Shown one piece after another: positions 12,332 through 22,686 of a stretch of DNA of 64,000 nucleotides. Location of the stretch: assembly GCA_037367405.1 (NCBI GenBank), contig JAZKJV010009328.1:616001-680000 (forward strand), in the 5' to 3' direction. A program made the position numbers and the translations under genes. Position 1 is the stretch's first letter, and every line of letters starts with the position of its first letter. This DNA is from Ottelia alismoides. Taxonomy: Eukaryota > Streptophyta > Magnoliopsida > Alismatales > Hydrocharitaceae. The notes beneath the pieces are model-generated. The model did not search any database, had not been told where the DNA came from, and saw only the letters and a program-made list of their open reading frames with translations.

Positions 12332-15300
12332 TGAAAAACACGAACGATCGAGTCATCTCAAAAAAGACAGATATCACAGTAATAATCAGTCGAAATTCAC
12401 AGAAAATGTATTATTTTATTATTTATACTCCTAAACTAGATGTGTATAGAGTTAATATGAGAGTGTTGAATTTAGGAGGCAAACTAAGGAAAAATAAGGT
12501 TAAATATTAGAAAATCTTAGGAAAGGTTTCCTAATTTTTATTTGTTTTTAGGGAGTTTTTTTGAATTTTTTCATGATTTTCTTATGAATTTTATGTTATT
12601 TTTATGGTTTTATTATACCTAAATTAAAATATATGTATAGATTTTATATTTTTATATTTGGTTTTATATTTTAAAGTTTTTATGTATTTTAAGTATTTTG
12701 CAATTTTTATATAATTTGAAAAAAAATAATTTGTAATTTTTATTTGGTTTTAATATTTAATTTTTATTTTTTTGGTTTAATACGTAAAATATAAAAATAT
12801 AATGTATATAATTCTTTTAGGATTTTTGAAAATTAGATCGATTTTTTATGTATTTTACGATTTTGTTATATTTTTATATTTTTGAATGATTTATCAAAAA
12901 TAGAAAGTATTTTTTAAATATGATTTAGTATTGTGTTGAGTAAAATATATGGTATTATTACGTATTTTTATTTTATTTTTGTATCTTGTATTTTATTTAT
13001 TATGTATTATAATAGGTATATTATATATATTATATAGTATATTGTATTAATAGTATTTGTGTAATTAATAGAAAATTTCAGGCGTGCGTGTAATAATGTA
13101 GTGAGCTACAGTTCGATATCTACAAAGACAAGCAGAATGGTCGTTCTCTGCACGTGTACTAATCTTCTCTCCATGGCATGTTCAAGAAGCTTCATAACCG
13201 CATCCCTATTACGATATATAATGAGCAACATAAGGCTTGTATGTACTCCATGATGATTGGAGTCTTCATGGTCGGACTTGATACATAGTATGTTGTTGCG
13301 CGTACATTACTTCTCATCGGAGCTACCATACCTCCCATGGAGGAGGCCTAAAGTCGTCTCAGCAAGATTATCATGCCTTCTTCGGTTACTCCTCTACCCT
13401 CTTAAGCTATGGTTGCTTCTCGTGGTCGAGGAGGGACGATCCAGTCCAGAGGATGTGCCCCTCATGGTAGAGGCGGTGGACATCAGTGTGGCCCTTGCAC
13501 TTACTGTCATCGGCCTGGACACGCAAATGATACATGCTACCAGAAGCATGGATATCCTGCTTCTGGCCGCATGGCAGAACAAACTGAGCCGTAAAAGACT
13601 CTGTCTTCCCATTTCGATACTCGCCTGGATGATATTGTCTCTCGTATTCGAGAGATCATGCCTCCTACTGCAGGCACCACTAGTACATATACAACAACCG
13701 CAGCCAGAGCCTCTCTAAGCTCCTCAGGTATCGCTTATACTTTTACTCGTAGTAGTGGTGCATATATGACATAGTGAATTATGGACTCTGGTGCTTCCCG
13801 CCATCTTTGTGGAGATATAGCGCAACTGAGGTCCTACAACACCATACCTCTTGGTAGACGTGTTGATATTGCTAATGGAGACCACTTACCCATTACAGTA
13901 CAGGGGGAAGTGCATTTGACGCTATCCATGCACCTTCAGAATGTTTTATATGCTTCTACCTTTTAGATGAATTTGCTTTTCTTTAGTCAGATTACTAAGG
14001 ATTTGTTTTGTGGTGCCATCTTTGACCCTTCATCTCTTGTGTTTCAGGATGTACTCACGGACATGTTGATTGGATGTGGCCGTGAGCAACGGGGGCTCTA
14101 CAGACTGATCCAAACTTCTCATGCTGGTGTTGTTAGAAAATAGGAATACGAAACCGTATTAGAGAATAAAATTATAAGAACGTGTTGCGGCTTCATGCGC
14201 AAAATCACCAATATTCACAGGCACGCACACGTGAATCCTTCAGCCCTTGGATCTATTTGAAAATATGGAAAAGTCTGAGGACATATTATGCAATTAGTCT
14301 AGATGTCACGTATGCCTGCACGTGCTAGCACATTCTTGGGGCCATGTTTGTAATTATGAAAACGCGAAGGGGGATAACTAAAAAGGTGCCAAACCCTCAC
14401 ATGCGAAGAGATAAAGCGGTGGGGTGGCGTCCACGTTAGCATCGACGCATGCAGAGATGGTGTTCATTGATAAATGGATGATCGAAACTGTTAGATGATC
14501 TGGAATTTGTTATGTTCTTCCGTAATTTTTCAAGTTGCAGGCGATCGGCGATTTAGCATATACAATCTCTCGGTGGCGGAGCAGATGACGCTCGATGATT
14601 TAGGCCTCGCTAATCTTATCATCTCAGATTATCAATCAGTAAACAAGCGGTGTTGATCGACCCAATGTCTTCCAACAGATATAGTTGCTTCATGAAATTA
14701 CAGATTATGCATGCTTCACGAGTCTCCTTGTAGACTTGCGCTCGACTCTATGATGAATACCTGCAAGTTACAAATTAACTCGAGGCATGAGGGCTCGGTC
14801 AGAAGTAAAAATAGATAAAGGAGAATGACAACTCCAGACCGAGATGACATATTGGAGTTTATCGACCCTCGACTAGAATGTTAGAGCGCATAAGAGGAGG
14901 GATCCAAAAAAGGAGGTGAACTGCGTGAGATCGAGGTTTGGAATAATGATGGAATCAGAGAAAACTAAGAAGAATGGAAGGTTTGAGAGGAAAAGAGAGA
15001 GGATGAGAAGAGATGGGAGAGAAATCCAGGAGAGAAGGAGGAAGAGATCAAAGACTTGGGTTGAGGATGAATGAAAGATGGTCGCCTGTGGTTCTGGAGC
15101 GGGGACTCCATATGGTAGTCGCCTTGATGCGGCGGCGCTCCGTAGAGGCTAGGTTGTGGCGTAACAGAAGCTTCCACCCCGGCAAGATCGCGTTGCTTCT
15201 CCTCCTTAAACCTCGTTGCGACGATTGTTGATAAGAGACACTATCACCACTCTGATCGAATGCCAGAGCTCATAGGATCAAGGTGGGAAGGAGAATGGTG

Positions 15301-15585
15301 GATGGAGCCTTGGCTTTGGGGGTTATATGGTTTTTATAGGATGGGGAAACTTGGGGAGCATGTCGTCGGGTGAGGTCACCTAACGGTGACTCCTGTCATC
15401 GGTGGCAGATGGAATACCGGCTCGAAGACAGATGGTTGAGAACGTTGGTGGTTGAAGAGGAAGAGGGAAAATGATAAGGGAAGGAAGGAGGCGTAAGAAG
15501 AAGAAGAAGGGGAAGAAGGAGCGCGAATGGAGAAGAGGAAAGGAGGAAGAGGAAAGAGAAAAGGAGGAAAATGACGATTGACTCG
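12332..15585 (-). repeat. 5' LTR of element C, truncated and interrupted
   Basis: Aligns to the 3' LTR (2501 onward) from 12332 to about 13100, and again from about 14172 to 15585. Shared text includes ACTCCTAAACTAGATGTG and the purine-rich GAGAGGATGAGAAGAGA block. A 1.07-kb copia fragment lies between the two parts. The alignment ends near 15585, where the partner continues for another 1.3 kb, so the U3 end is missing. Confidence 0.78.
13101..14171 (+). pseudogene. Ty1/copia gag-protease fragment inside LTR of C
   Basis: One plus-strand frame carries most of the signals. It begins with DIYKDKQNGRSL (gag). A CCHC knuckle follows, CTYCHRPGHANDTC (13497-13538), then the protease start WIMDSGASRHLCG (13775-13813). 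A preintegrase-type segment DVLTDMLIGCGREQRGLYRL ends near 14110. Stops occur after the knuckle (13592-13594), just before WIMDSG, at 13964-13966 and at 14141-14143, and there is a frameshift in gag. RT, integrase and LTRs are absent, so this is a partial copy placed in the older LTR. I could not identify a clear target duplication. Confidence 0.8.
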
Positions 15586-15770
15586 TTACGAGAGAGAGGA
15601 TTAGTTCGATAATAAGAGAGAAGTTTCTAAAAATAGAATTATCACATTTATTCGTATGGTCATTTTGGAGACATATGGTGGTGTCGCATGGTGAATGAGG
15701 ATGAGTGCCACCTCAATTCTAGTTTTTCCTAAATGTGTGTGTATAAAGAGAGATGAAGAGAGAGAGAGAG
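15586..15770. other. Unassigned spacer
   Basis: About 185 bases between the truncated LTR of C and the first palindromic MITE. It shows no ORF and no match to other parts of the window, and ends in a GA-rich tract. It may be older host sequence or part of element D. Confidence 0.4.
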
Positions 15771-15944
15771 AGGATTGATCCTTTGAGAGTAAAAAACTGT
15801 GAGAGCATGAAAACAGTGAATCTGGACCACTAGATTCTCCTCAACTCTCTCCTCTAATCAGTCATGAGCGAGATGACAGAATCTAGTGATCTAGAATCAT
15901 TGCTCTCATTCTCTCATAATTTTTTGCTCTCACATGATCAACCA
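15771..15944. mobile_element. Palindromic MITE, family 1, copy 1
   Basis: Near-complete inverted repeat. The left arm starts GGATTGATCCTTTGAGAG and the right arm ends CTCTCACATGATCAACC, with the internal blocks GTGAGAGCATGA and CTGGACCACTAGATT repeated inverted. There is no coding capacity. It is flanked by GA-rich repeat on the left and (TA)n on the right. Other copies are at 26775, 27781 and 28880. Mobilising transposase unknown. Confidence 0.8.
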
Positions 15945-15966
15945 TTTATATATATATATATATATA

Positions 15967-17253
15967 GAAGAAACTTCAAATGCAGTAAGGTCTCACCAAT
16001 TGTGGTGAGCCATCCATCTCAGTCATTTATCTTTAATCATATGGTTGCGATTAATGCCCTTTTAATTGAATTGTTTTAATGTTGAAAAACCTATTTTGAT
16101 AATTGGTACATTTTAAAAATAACATGTCAAAACCATTAATTTCATTCCACAATTGAAGACCCAAATTCATATTCCTATTCGTGCAAGCAATGGAGAGGGC
16201 AATGAGCGGGAGGTCATGGTTGCGCAAGACGACGACGGCCTGCATGTAGGAGAGCGGCGGTTCTTATGGAAAGCCGTACAAACAGGTCGTTGTGGTGGCG
16301 CGTCATGGTGGACATGAGAAGGTACACGTTCCAGAAGGTGACATCATTTTCTTTGATGGTTCACCACATGTTACGACGGTCCTAGAAGAAAGCCTTTTGG
16401 CAGCACACGACCTCGACGACGGTGGAGCACAATGACGATCCATGGCTACGAATATCCCGAGTTTGTTTTAGTGATCTCGAGGCCCATCACGCGATCATAC
16501 CTTACTATTAGTTTAATGTTAAACTTGTTTCTACAATACTGATTTTGAGTTTACAAATCTAAGATTGTTTTCTACAAATGACAGAATATTTTTTTACAAA
16601 TGCTAAACTGTTTTTTTACATAGTATCCTTTTGTTTTATCAATTACTATGAATCTATTTTTTCTTGCAGAATAATATAAAAAATTACATAGCGAACACAC
16701 TTTTTTTACAAAAGTATCGCGAATATTACAATAATGATAAGTTAGATGCGAATTTTCACAACGGGAGCATGAAAAGTACATTGAAAAGGAACTAATGGAC
16801 CACGAACATAAAACTAAATAAGATATTAGAAAATGGTTATCACATTTACAAAATACCAACAAGATTTACAAAAAGATTATTATATTTACATAGATATTTT
16901 TATTCCATTGATTATGACTCCAACTTTGAATATTAAATAGTAACTATGCATGATTACAAAGCTCCATATAAAATTTAAAATACAATGATAATTTTACAAA
17001 TTATTGTTCTCATTCAACAATTTATGTCGTTTTGTAGACAAAAATGAAAATCGATAAATAAAGAATGAACAAGAAACACCAAAACTACGAGAGCCTGAAA
17101 TAGTAAACAAAAAATGTATAATGAAATTCAAATTTAATGAGAAACAAATTGATTAAAATGCCCTTTTGAGTAAGATACCGTTGGATTGAGATCAAATGGA
17201 TCACAGCGATGGCTCACTACAATATTGGTGAGACCCTACCTCATTTGAAAAGG

Positions 17254-17255
<2 letters not shown>
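15967..17255 (+). mobile_element. Family E unit 1, with both terminal inverted repeats
   Basis: The left end has AAGGTCTCACCAATTG followed by GGTGAGCCATC and, further in, TTAATGCCCTTTTAATTGAA. The right end, read in reverse complement, has AGGGTCTCACCAATATTG, AGTGAGCCATC and AAAGGGCATTTTAGTCAATT. These give imperfect TIRs of roughly 110-120 bp. The body has no transposase. The ORF corresponding to the 84-codon frame of units 3 and 5 is stopped early here. TIR length would fit a Mutator-like non-autonomous element, but no 9-bp target duplication can be seen because the flank is (TA)n. Confidence 0.7.

Positions 17256-17294
<39 letters not shown>
17256..17294. repeat. (CT)n(TA)n microsatellite between units 1 and 2
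   Basis: A run of TC dinucleotides passes directly into a run of TA dinucleotides. Equivalent tracts separate the other units at 18456-18497, 19641-19667, 20710-20772 and 22316-22336. Confidence 0.9.
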
Positions 17295-17295
<1 letters not shown>

Positions 17296-18451
17296 ATCAT
17301 TTTGTATAGTTTAAAAATAGAATATCACAACCATCATTTTCATTCCACAACTGAAGACCCAAATTCATATTCCTATTCGTACAAGCAATGGAGAGGGCGA
17401 CAACGTGGGAGGTCGTGGTTGCGCAAGACAACGATGACCTGCATGTAGGAGAGCGGTAGTGGTGATGGAAAGGCATACAAGCAGGTCTTTGTGGTGGCGC
17501 GCCATGGTGGACACGAGAAGGTACATGTTGGAGAAAGGTGACATCAGTTTATTTGATAGTCCACCGCAAGTTACGACGGTCTCAGAAGGAGGTCTTTTGG
17601 TTGCACATGACCTCGACGATGATGGAGCACAATGACGATCGACGGATATGAATCTCACGTGTTTGTTTTAGTGATATCGAGGATGATTACACGATCATAT
17701 ATTATTATTAGTTTAATGTTAAACTTGCTTTTACAAATACCAATTTTGTGTTTAAAAATATAAGATTGTTTTCTACAAATGTCAGAATATTTTTTTACAA
17801 ATGCTAAACTATTTTTTACATAGTATCATTTTCTTTTATCAATTACTAACAATCTATTTTTTCTGGTAGAATAATATAAAAAATTACAAAACGAGCACAC
17901 TTTTTTTTACAAAAGTATCACGAATATTACAATTATGATAAGTTAGATGCAAAATTTCACAAAGGGAGCATGAAAACTACATTGGAAAGCCACTAATGAA
18001 CCACGAACATAAACCTAAATAAGATCTTAGAAAGTGGTTATCACTTTACGAAATACCAACAAAATTTACAAAAGAGATGATTATATTTACATAGATATTT
18101 TTATTCTAATGATTATGACTCTAATTTTGAATATTAAAAAGTGGTTATGCTTAATTACAAAGCTCCATATAAAATTTAAAATACAATGATAAGTTTACAA
18201 ACGAGTGTTTTCATTCCACGATTAATGTCATTTTATAGACAAAAATGAAAATCGATAAATAAAGAATAAATAAAAAATACCAAAACTACGTAAGCCTAAA
18301 ATAGAAACAAAAAAGATATAATGAAATTCAAATTACATGAGAAACAAATTGACTAAAATGCCCTTTTGAGTAAGATACCGTTGGATTGAGATCAAATGGA
18401 TCACAATGATGGTTCACTACAAGATTGGTGAGACCCCACCTCATTTGAAAG

Positions 18452-18455
<4 letters not shown>
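17295..18455 (+). mobile_element. Family E unit 2
   Basis: Same order as unit 1 but without the 5' TIR. The short frame starting at ATGGAGAGGGCG is stopped by TAG after GGAGAGCGG. It ends with CTCATTTGAAAGGGTC before the next (CT)n tract. Confidence 0.8.
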
Positions 18456-18496
<41 letters not shown>

Positions 18497-18497
18497 G

Positions 18498-19640
18498 TAC
18501 ATTTTCAAAATAGAATGTCACAACCATCAATTTCATTCCACAACTGAAGACCCAAATTCATATTCCTATTCGTGCAAGCAATGGAGAGGGCGACGAGGTG
18601 GGAGGTCGTGGCTGCGCCAGACAACGATGACCTACATGTAGGAGAGCGTGGTGGTGATGGAAAGGCGTACAAGCAGGTCGTTGTGGTGGTGCGTCACGGT
18701 GGACACGAGAAGGTACACGTTGGAGAAGGTGACATCAGTTTGTTTGATGGTCCACCGCATGTTACGACGATCTTAGAAGGATGTCTTTTGGCTGCACACG
18801 ACATCGACGACGATGGAGCATAATGACGATCGAAGGCTACGAACCTCCCGTGTTTTTTTCAGTGATCTCAAGGCTAATCACACAGTCAGATCTTACTATT
18901 AGTTTAATGTTAAACTTTTTTTCGAAATACCGATTTTGTGTTTACAAATCTAAGATTGTTTTCAAAAAATGTCAGAATATTTTTTTACAAATGCTAAACT
19001 GTTTATTGCATAGTATCCTTTTCTTTTATCAGTTACTAACAATCTATTTTTTCTTGCAGAATAATATGAAAAAATTACAAAGCGAACATACTTTTTCTAC
19101 AAAAGTATCGCAAATACTGCAATCACGATAAGTTATATGCAAAATTTCACAAAGGGAGGATGAAAACTACATTGGAAACGCACTAATGGACCAAGAACAT
19201 AAAACTAAATTAAGTTCTTAGAAAGTGGTTATTACATTTACAAAATACCAAGAAAATTTAGAAAAAGATGATTATATTTACACAGATATTTTTATTCCAT
19301 TGATTATGACTGCAACTTTGAATATAAAAAGTAGTTGTGCATAACTACAAATCTCCATATAAATTTAAAATACAATGATCATTTTACAAACGAGTATTTT
19401 CATTCCACAATTAATGTCATTTTGTAGATAAAAATTAAAATCGATAAATAAAGAATGAACAAGAAATACCAAAACTATGGGAGCCTGAAATAGTAAATAA
19501 AAAGATATAATGAAATTCAATATAAATGAGAAACATATTAACTAGAATGCCCTTTTGAGATAATGTTGGATGGAGATCAAATGAATCACAACAATTGCTC
19601 ACTACAAGATTGGTGAGACCCCACCTCTTTTGAAATGATC
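18498..19640 (+). mobile_element. Family E unit 3, ORF remnant open
   Basis: Same structure as unit 2. The 83-codon frame at 18572-18823 is uninterrupted. The AT-rich rest has no coding potential. It ends before a short (CT)n(TA)n tract. Confidence 0.8.
18572..18823 (+). CDS. Short conserved ORF of family E (possible captured fragment), unit 3
   Basis: 83 codons, starting MQAMERATRWEVV and containing NDDLHVGERGGDGKAYKQ and HVGEGDISLFDGPP. Unit 5 has the same frame open, while units 1, 2 and 6 have early stops. The block is clearly more GC-rich than the AT-rich remainder of the element, which fits a captured gene fragment, as in Pack-MULE elements. I do not recognise the protein. The absence of the intact frame in most units argues that it is not under selection, and translation is doubtful. 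Confidence 0.3.
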   Translation: MQAMERATRWEVVAAPDNDDLHVGERGGDGKAYKQVVVVVRHGGHEKVHVGEGDISLFDGPPHVTTILEGCLLAAHDIDDDGA

Positions 19641-19667
19641 TCTCTCTCTCTCGCTATATATATATAA

Positions 19668-20709
19668 TCATTTTAAATATTTTAAAAACAGAATGTCACA
19701 ACCATCAATTTCATTCCAAAAATGAAGACCCAAATTCATATTCCTATTCGTGCAAGCAGTGGAGAGGGTGACGACGTGAGAGGTCATGATTGCGCTAGAC
19801 AAATGACGACCAGCATGTTGGAGAGCGGCGGTGGTGATGGAAAGGCATACAAGAAGGTCGTTGTGGTGGTGCGTCATGGTGGACACGAGAATGTACATGT
19901 TGGAGAAGGTGACATCAGTCTACGAATCTCATGTGTTTGTTTCAGTGATCTCGAGGTTGATCACACGATCAGATCTTACTATTTGTTTAATGTTAAACTT
20001 TTTTTTATCGATTTTGTGTTTACAAATCTAAGATTGTTTTCTACAAATGTCAGAATATTTTTTACATATGCTAAACAGTTTTTTTACGTAGTATACTTTT
20101 CTTTTATTAATTACTAACAATTAGAATAATATAAAAAAATTTCAAAACGAACACACTTTTTTTACAAAAGTATCATGAATATACAATCATGATAAGTTAA
20201 ATGCAAAATTTCACAAAGGGGGCATGAAAACTACATTGGAAAGGCATAATGGACAGTGAACATAAAACTAAATAAAGTATTAGAAAGTGGTTATCACATT
20301 TACAAAATACCAACAAAATTTACAAAAAGATGATTTTATTTACATAGATATTTTATTCCATTGATTATGACTCCAACATTGAATATTAAAAAGTATTTAT
20401 GAATAATTACAGAGCTCCATATATAATTTAAAATACAATGATAATTTTACAAACGAGTGTTTTCATGCCACCACTAATGTCGTTTTATAGACAAAAATGA
20501 AAATCAAAAAATAAAGAAAGAACAAAAAATACCAAAACTACTTGAGCCTGAAATAGTAAATTAAAAAAGATATAATGAAATTCAAATTATATGAGAAAAG
20601 GATTGACTAAATTGCCCTTTTGTGTAAGACACCATTGGATTGAGATCAAATGGTTGGCAGCGATGGCTCACTACAACATTGGTGAGACCCCGCCTCATTT
20701 GAAATGGTC
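19668..20709 (+). mobile_element. Family E unit 4
   Basis: Shorter than its neighbours. About 120 bp are missing between the GGAGAAGGTGACATCAGT block and the TACGAATCTC block. The remaining order is unchanged, and it ends before a long CT/TA tract. Confidence 0.8.
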
Positions 20710-20739
20710 TCTATCACTCTCTCTCTCTCTCTCTATCTA

Positions 20740-20772
<33 letters not shown>
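20710..20772. repeat. (CT)n/(TA)n microsatellite hosting a MITE insertion
   Basis: CT-rich and TA dinucleotide repeat to the left of the family 2 palindromic MITE. The tract resumes after the MITE (21160-21169), so the MITE sits inside the microsatellite. Confidence 0.9.
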
Positions 20773-21159
20773 GAGAAAATGGGGCTGCTCCCTGGGAGTA
20801 GCCAACGGACTGCTCCCACCCCCATTTTCCATCAATTTTTTTCATTTTTTAGAAAATAAAAATTTGTATTTTCATCTTTAAATCCCTCTAACATTCTATT
20901 AAAATTTCATAAAAAATAGAGACTCACTACGGCCTCCATCGAAACATGGTCGATTTAAAAAATCCTGCGATCGTTAAAAAAATGGCGTTTGGGTGGAGGG
21001 CCTAGGAGTCTCTGTTTCTGACAAAATTTTAACAGAATGTTAGAGGGATATAATGATGAATATAAAAATTTTTATTTTCCAAAAAAATAAAAAATAGGAG
21101 GAAAATAGTGATGGGAGTAGCCCCGTTGGCTTCTCCCAGGGAGCAGCCCCATTTTTCTC
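20773..21159. mobile_element. Palindromic MITE, family 2, copy 1
   Basis: Terminal inverted repeats start GAGAAAATGGGGCTGCTCCC and end GGGAGCAGCCCCATTTTTCTC. Internal blocks are also inverted, such as TAGAGACTC...GGCCTCCA against TGGAGGGCC...GAGTCTCTG. The core contains CGATCGTTAAAAA. Non-coding. Other copies are at 26981-27358 and 29099-29419. Confidence 0.82.
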
Positions 21160-21169
21160 TCTCTATATG

Positions 21170-22315
21170 TAATCATTTTGTACATTTTAAAAATAGAATG
21201 TCCCAACCATCTATTTAATTTCACAACTGAAGACCCAAGTTCATATTCCTATTCGTGCAAGCAATGGAGAGGGCGATGACGTGGGAGGTCATGGTTGTGC
21301 AAGACAACGATGACCTGCATTTGGAGAGTGGCAGTAGTGATGGAAATGCGTACAAGCATGTCTTTGCGGTGGCGTGTCACGGTGGACACGGGAAGGTACA
21401 TGTTGGAGAAGGTGACATCAGTTTGTTTGGTGGTCCACTGCATGTTATGACGATCCTAGAAGGAGGTCTTTTGGCAGCACACGACCTTGACAATGATGGA
21501 GCACGATGACGATCGATGGCTACGAATCTCCCGTATTTGTTTCAATGATCTCGAGGTCGATCACATGATCAGATCTTACTATTAGTTTAATGTTAAACTT
21601 GTTTTACAAATACCGTTTTTGTGTTTACAAATCTAAGATTGTTTTCTACAAATGTCAAAATATTTTTTACAAATGCTAAACTATTTTTTCACATAGTATC
21701 CTTTTTTATCAATTACTAATAATCTATTTTTCATGCAGAATAATATAAAAAATAGAAAATGAACACACTTTTTTACAAAAGTACCACGAATATTACAATC
21801 ATGATAAGTTAGATGCAAATTTTCACAAAGGGAGCATGAAACTACATTGGAAAGGCACTAATGGACCACGAACATAAAACTAAACAAGATCTTAGAAAGT
21901 GGTTATCACATTTACAAAATACCAACAAAAAAAAGATGATTAAATTTACATAGATATTTTTATTCCATTGATTATGACTTCAACTTTGAATATTAAAAAG
22001 TGGTTATGCATAATTACAAAGCTCCATATAAAATTTAAAATACAATGATAATTTTACAAACGAGTGTTTTCATTCCATAATTAATGTCGTTTTGTAGACA
22101 AAATTGAAAATCGGTAAATAAAGAATGAACAAGAAATACCAAAATTACGTGAGCCTAAAATAGTAAACAAAAAAGATATAATGAAATTCAAATTACATGA
22201 GAAAATGGATTGACTAAAGTGCCCTTTTGAGTAAGATATTGTTGGATTGAGATCAAATGGATCACAGCGTTGGGTCACTACAAGAATGGTGAGACCCCAC
22301 CTCATTTGAAATGGT
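21170..22315 (+). mobile_element. Family E unit 5, ORF remnant open
   Basis: Same layout as units 2-4. The short frame at 21255-21509 is open. It ends GAGACCCCACCTCATTTGAA before a pure (TA)n tract. Confidence 0.8.
21255..21509 (+). CDS. Short conserved ORF of family E, unit 5
   Basis: 84 codons starting MQAMERAMTWEVM, clearly related to the frame in unit 3 (shared HVGEGDISLF and LLAAHD), with many substitutions. No known domain is recognised. It is probably a non-functional captured fragment, but the frame has stayed open in two of six units. Confidence 0.3.
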   Translation: MQAMERAMTWEVMVVQDNDDLHLESGSSDGNAYKHVFAVACHGGHGKVHVGEGDISLFGGPLHVMTILEGGLLAAHDLDNDGAR

Positions 22316-22336
22316 CTATATATATATATATATATC

Positions 22337-22686
22337 GTTTTGTACTTTTTAAAAATAGAATGTCACAACCATCAATTTCATTCCACAACTGAAGACCCAA
22401 ATTCATATTCATGTTCATGCAAGCAATGGAGAGTGCTACGACGCGGGAGGTCATGGTTGCGCGAGACAACGACGACCTACATGTAGGAGAGCGGAGGTGG
22501 TGATGGAAAGGCGTACAAGCAGGTCGTTGTGGTGGCGCATGATGGTGGACACGAGAAGGTACACGATGGATAAGGTGACATCAGTTTGATTGATGGTCCG
22601 TCGCATGTTACGACGGTCTTAGAAGGAGGTCTTTTGGCTGCACACAACCTCGACGACGATGGAGCACAATGACGATCGATGGTACG
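22337..22686 (+). mobile_element. Family E unit 6, left part
   Basis: Begins after (TA)n and runs through the GC-rich block to CGATCGATGGTACG, where the solo LTR starts. Its short frame is stopped by TGA after GGAGAGCGGAGGTGG. It continues at 25929. Confidence 0.8.

Larger units (their letters stand above)
2501..15585 (-). mobile_element. Athila-type element C, pol-deleted, with nested copia fragment
   Basis: Two related LTRs (2501-5913 and 12332-15585) flank an internal region with, in minus-strand order, a tRNA-Asp PBS, leader, gag remnant, protease remnant, acidic linker, hairpin array and PPT. RT, RNase H and integrase, which take up about 3 kb in elements A and B, are absent between the linker and the 3' region. 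The element is thus a large internal-deletion derivative that could only have moved with enzymes supplied in trans. The right LTR lacks its last 1.3 kb and carries a copia fragment. Divergence between its LTRs is far greater than between those of A, so C is older. Confidence 0.82.
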
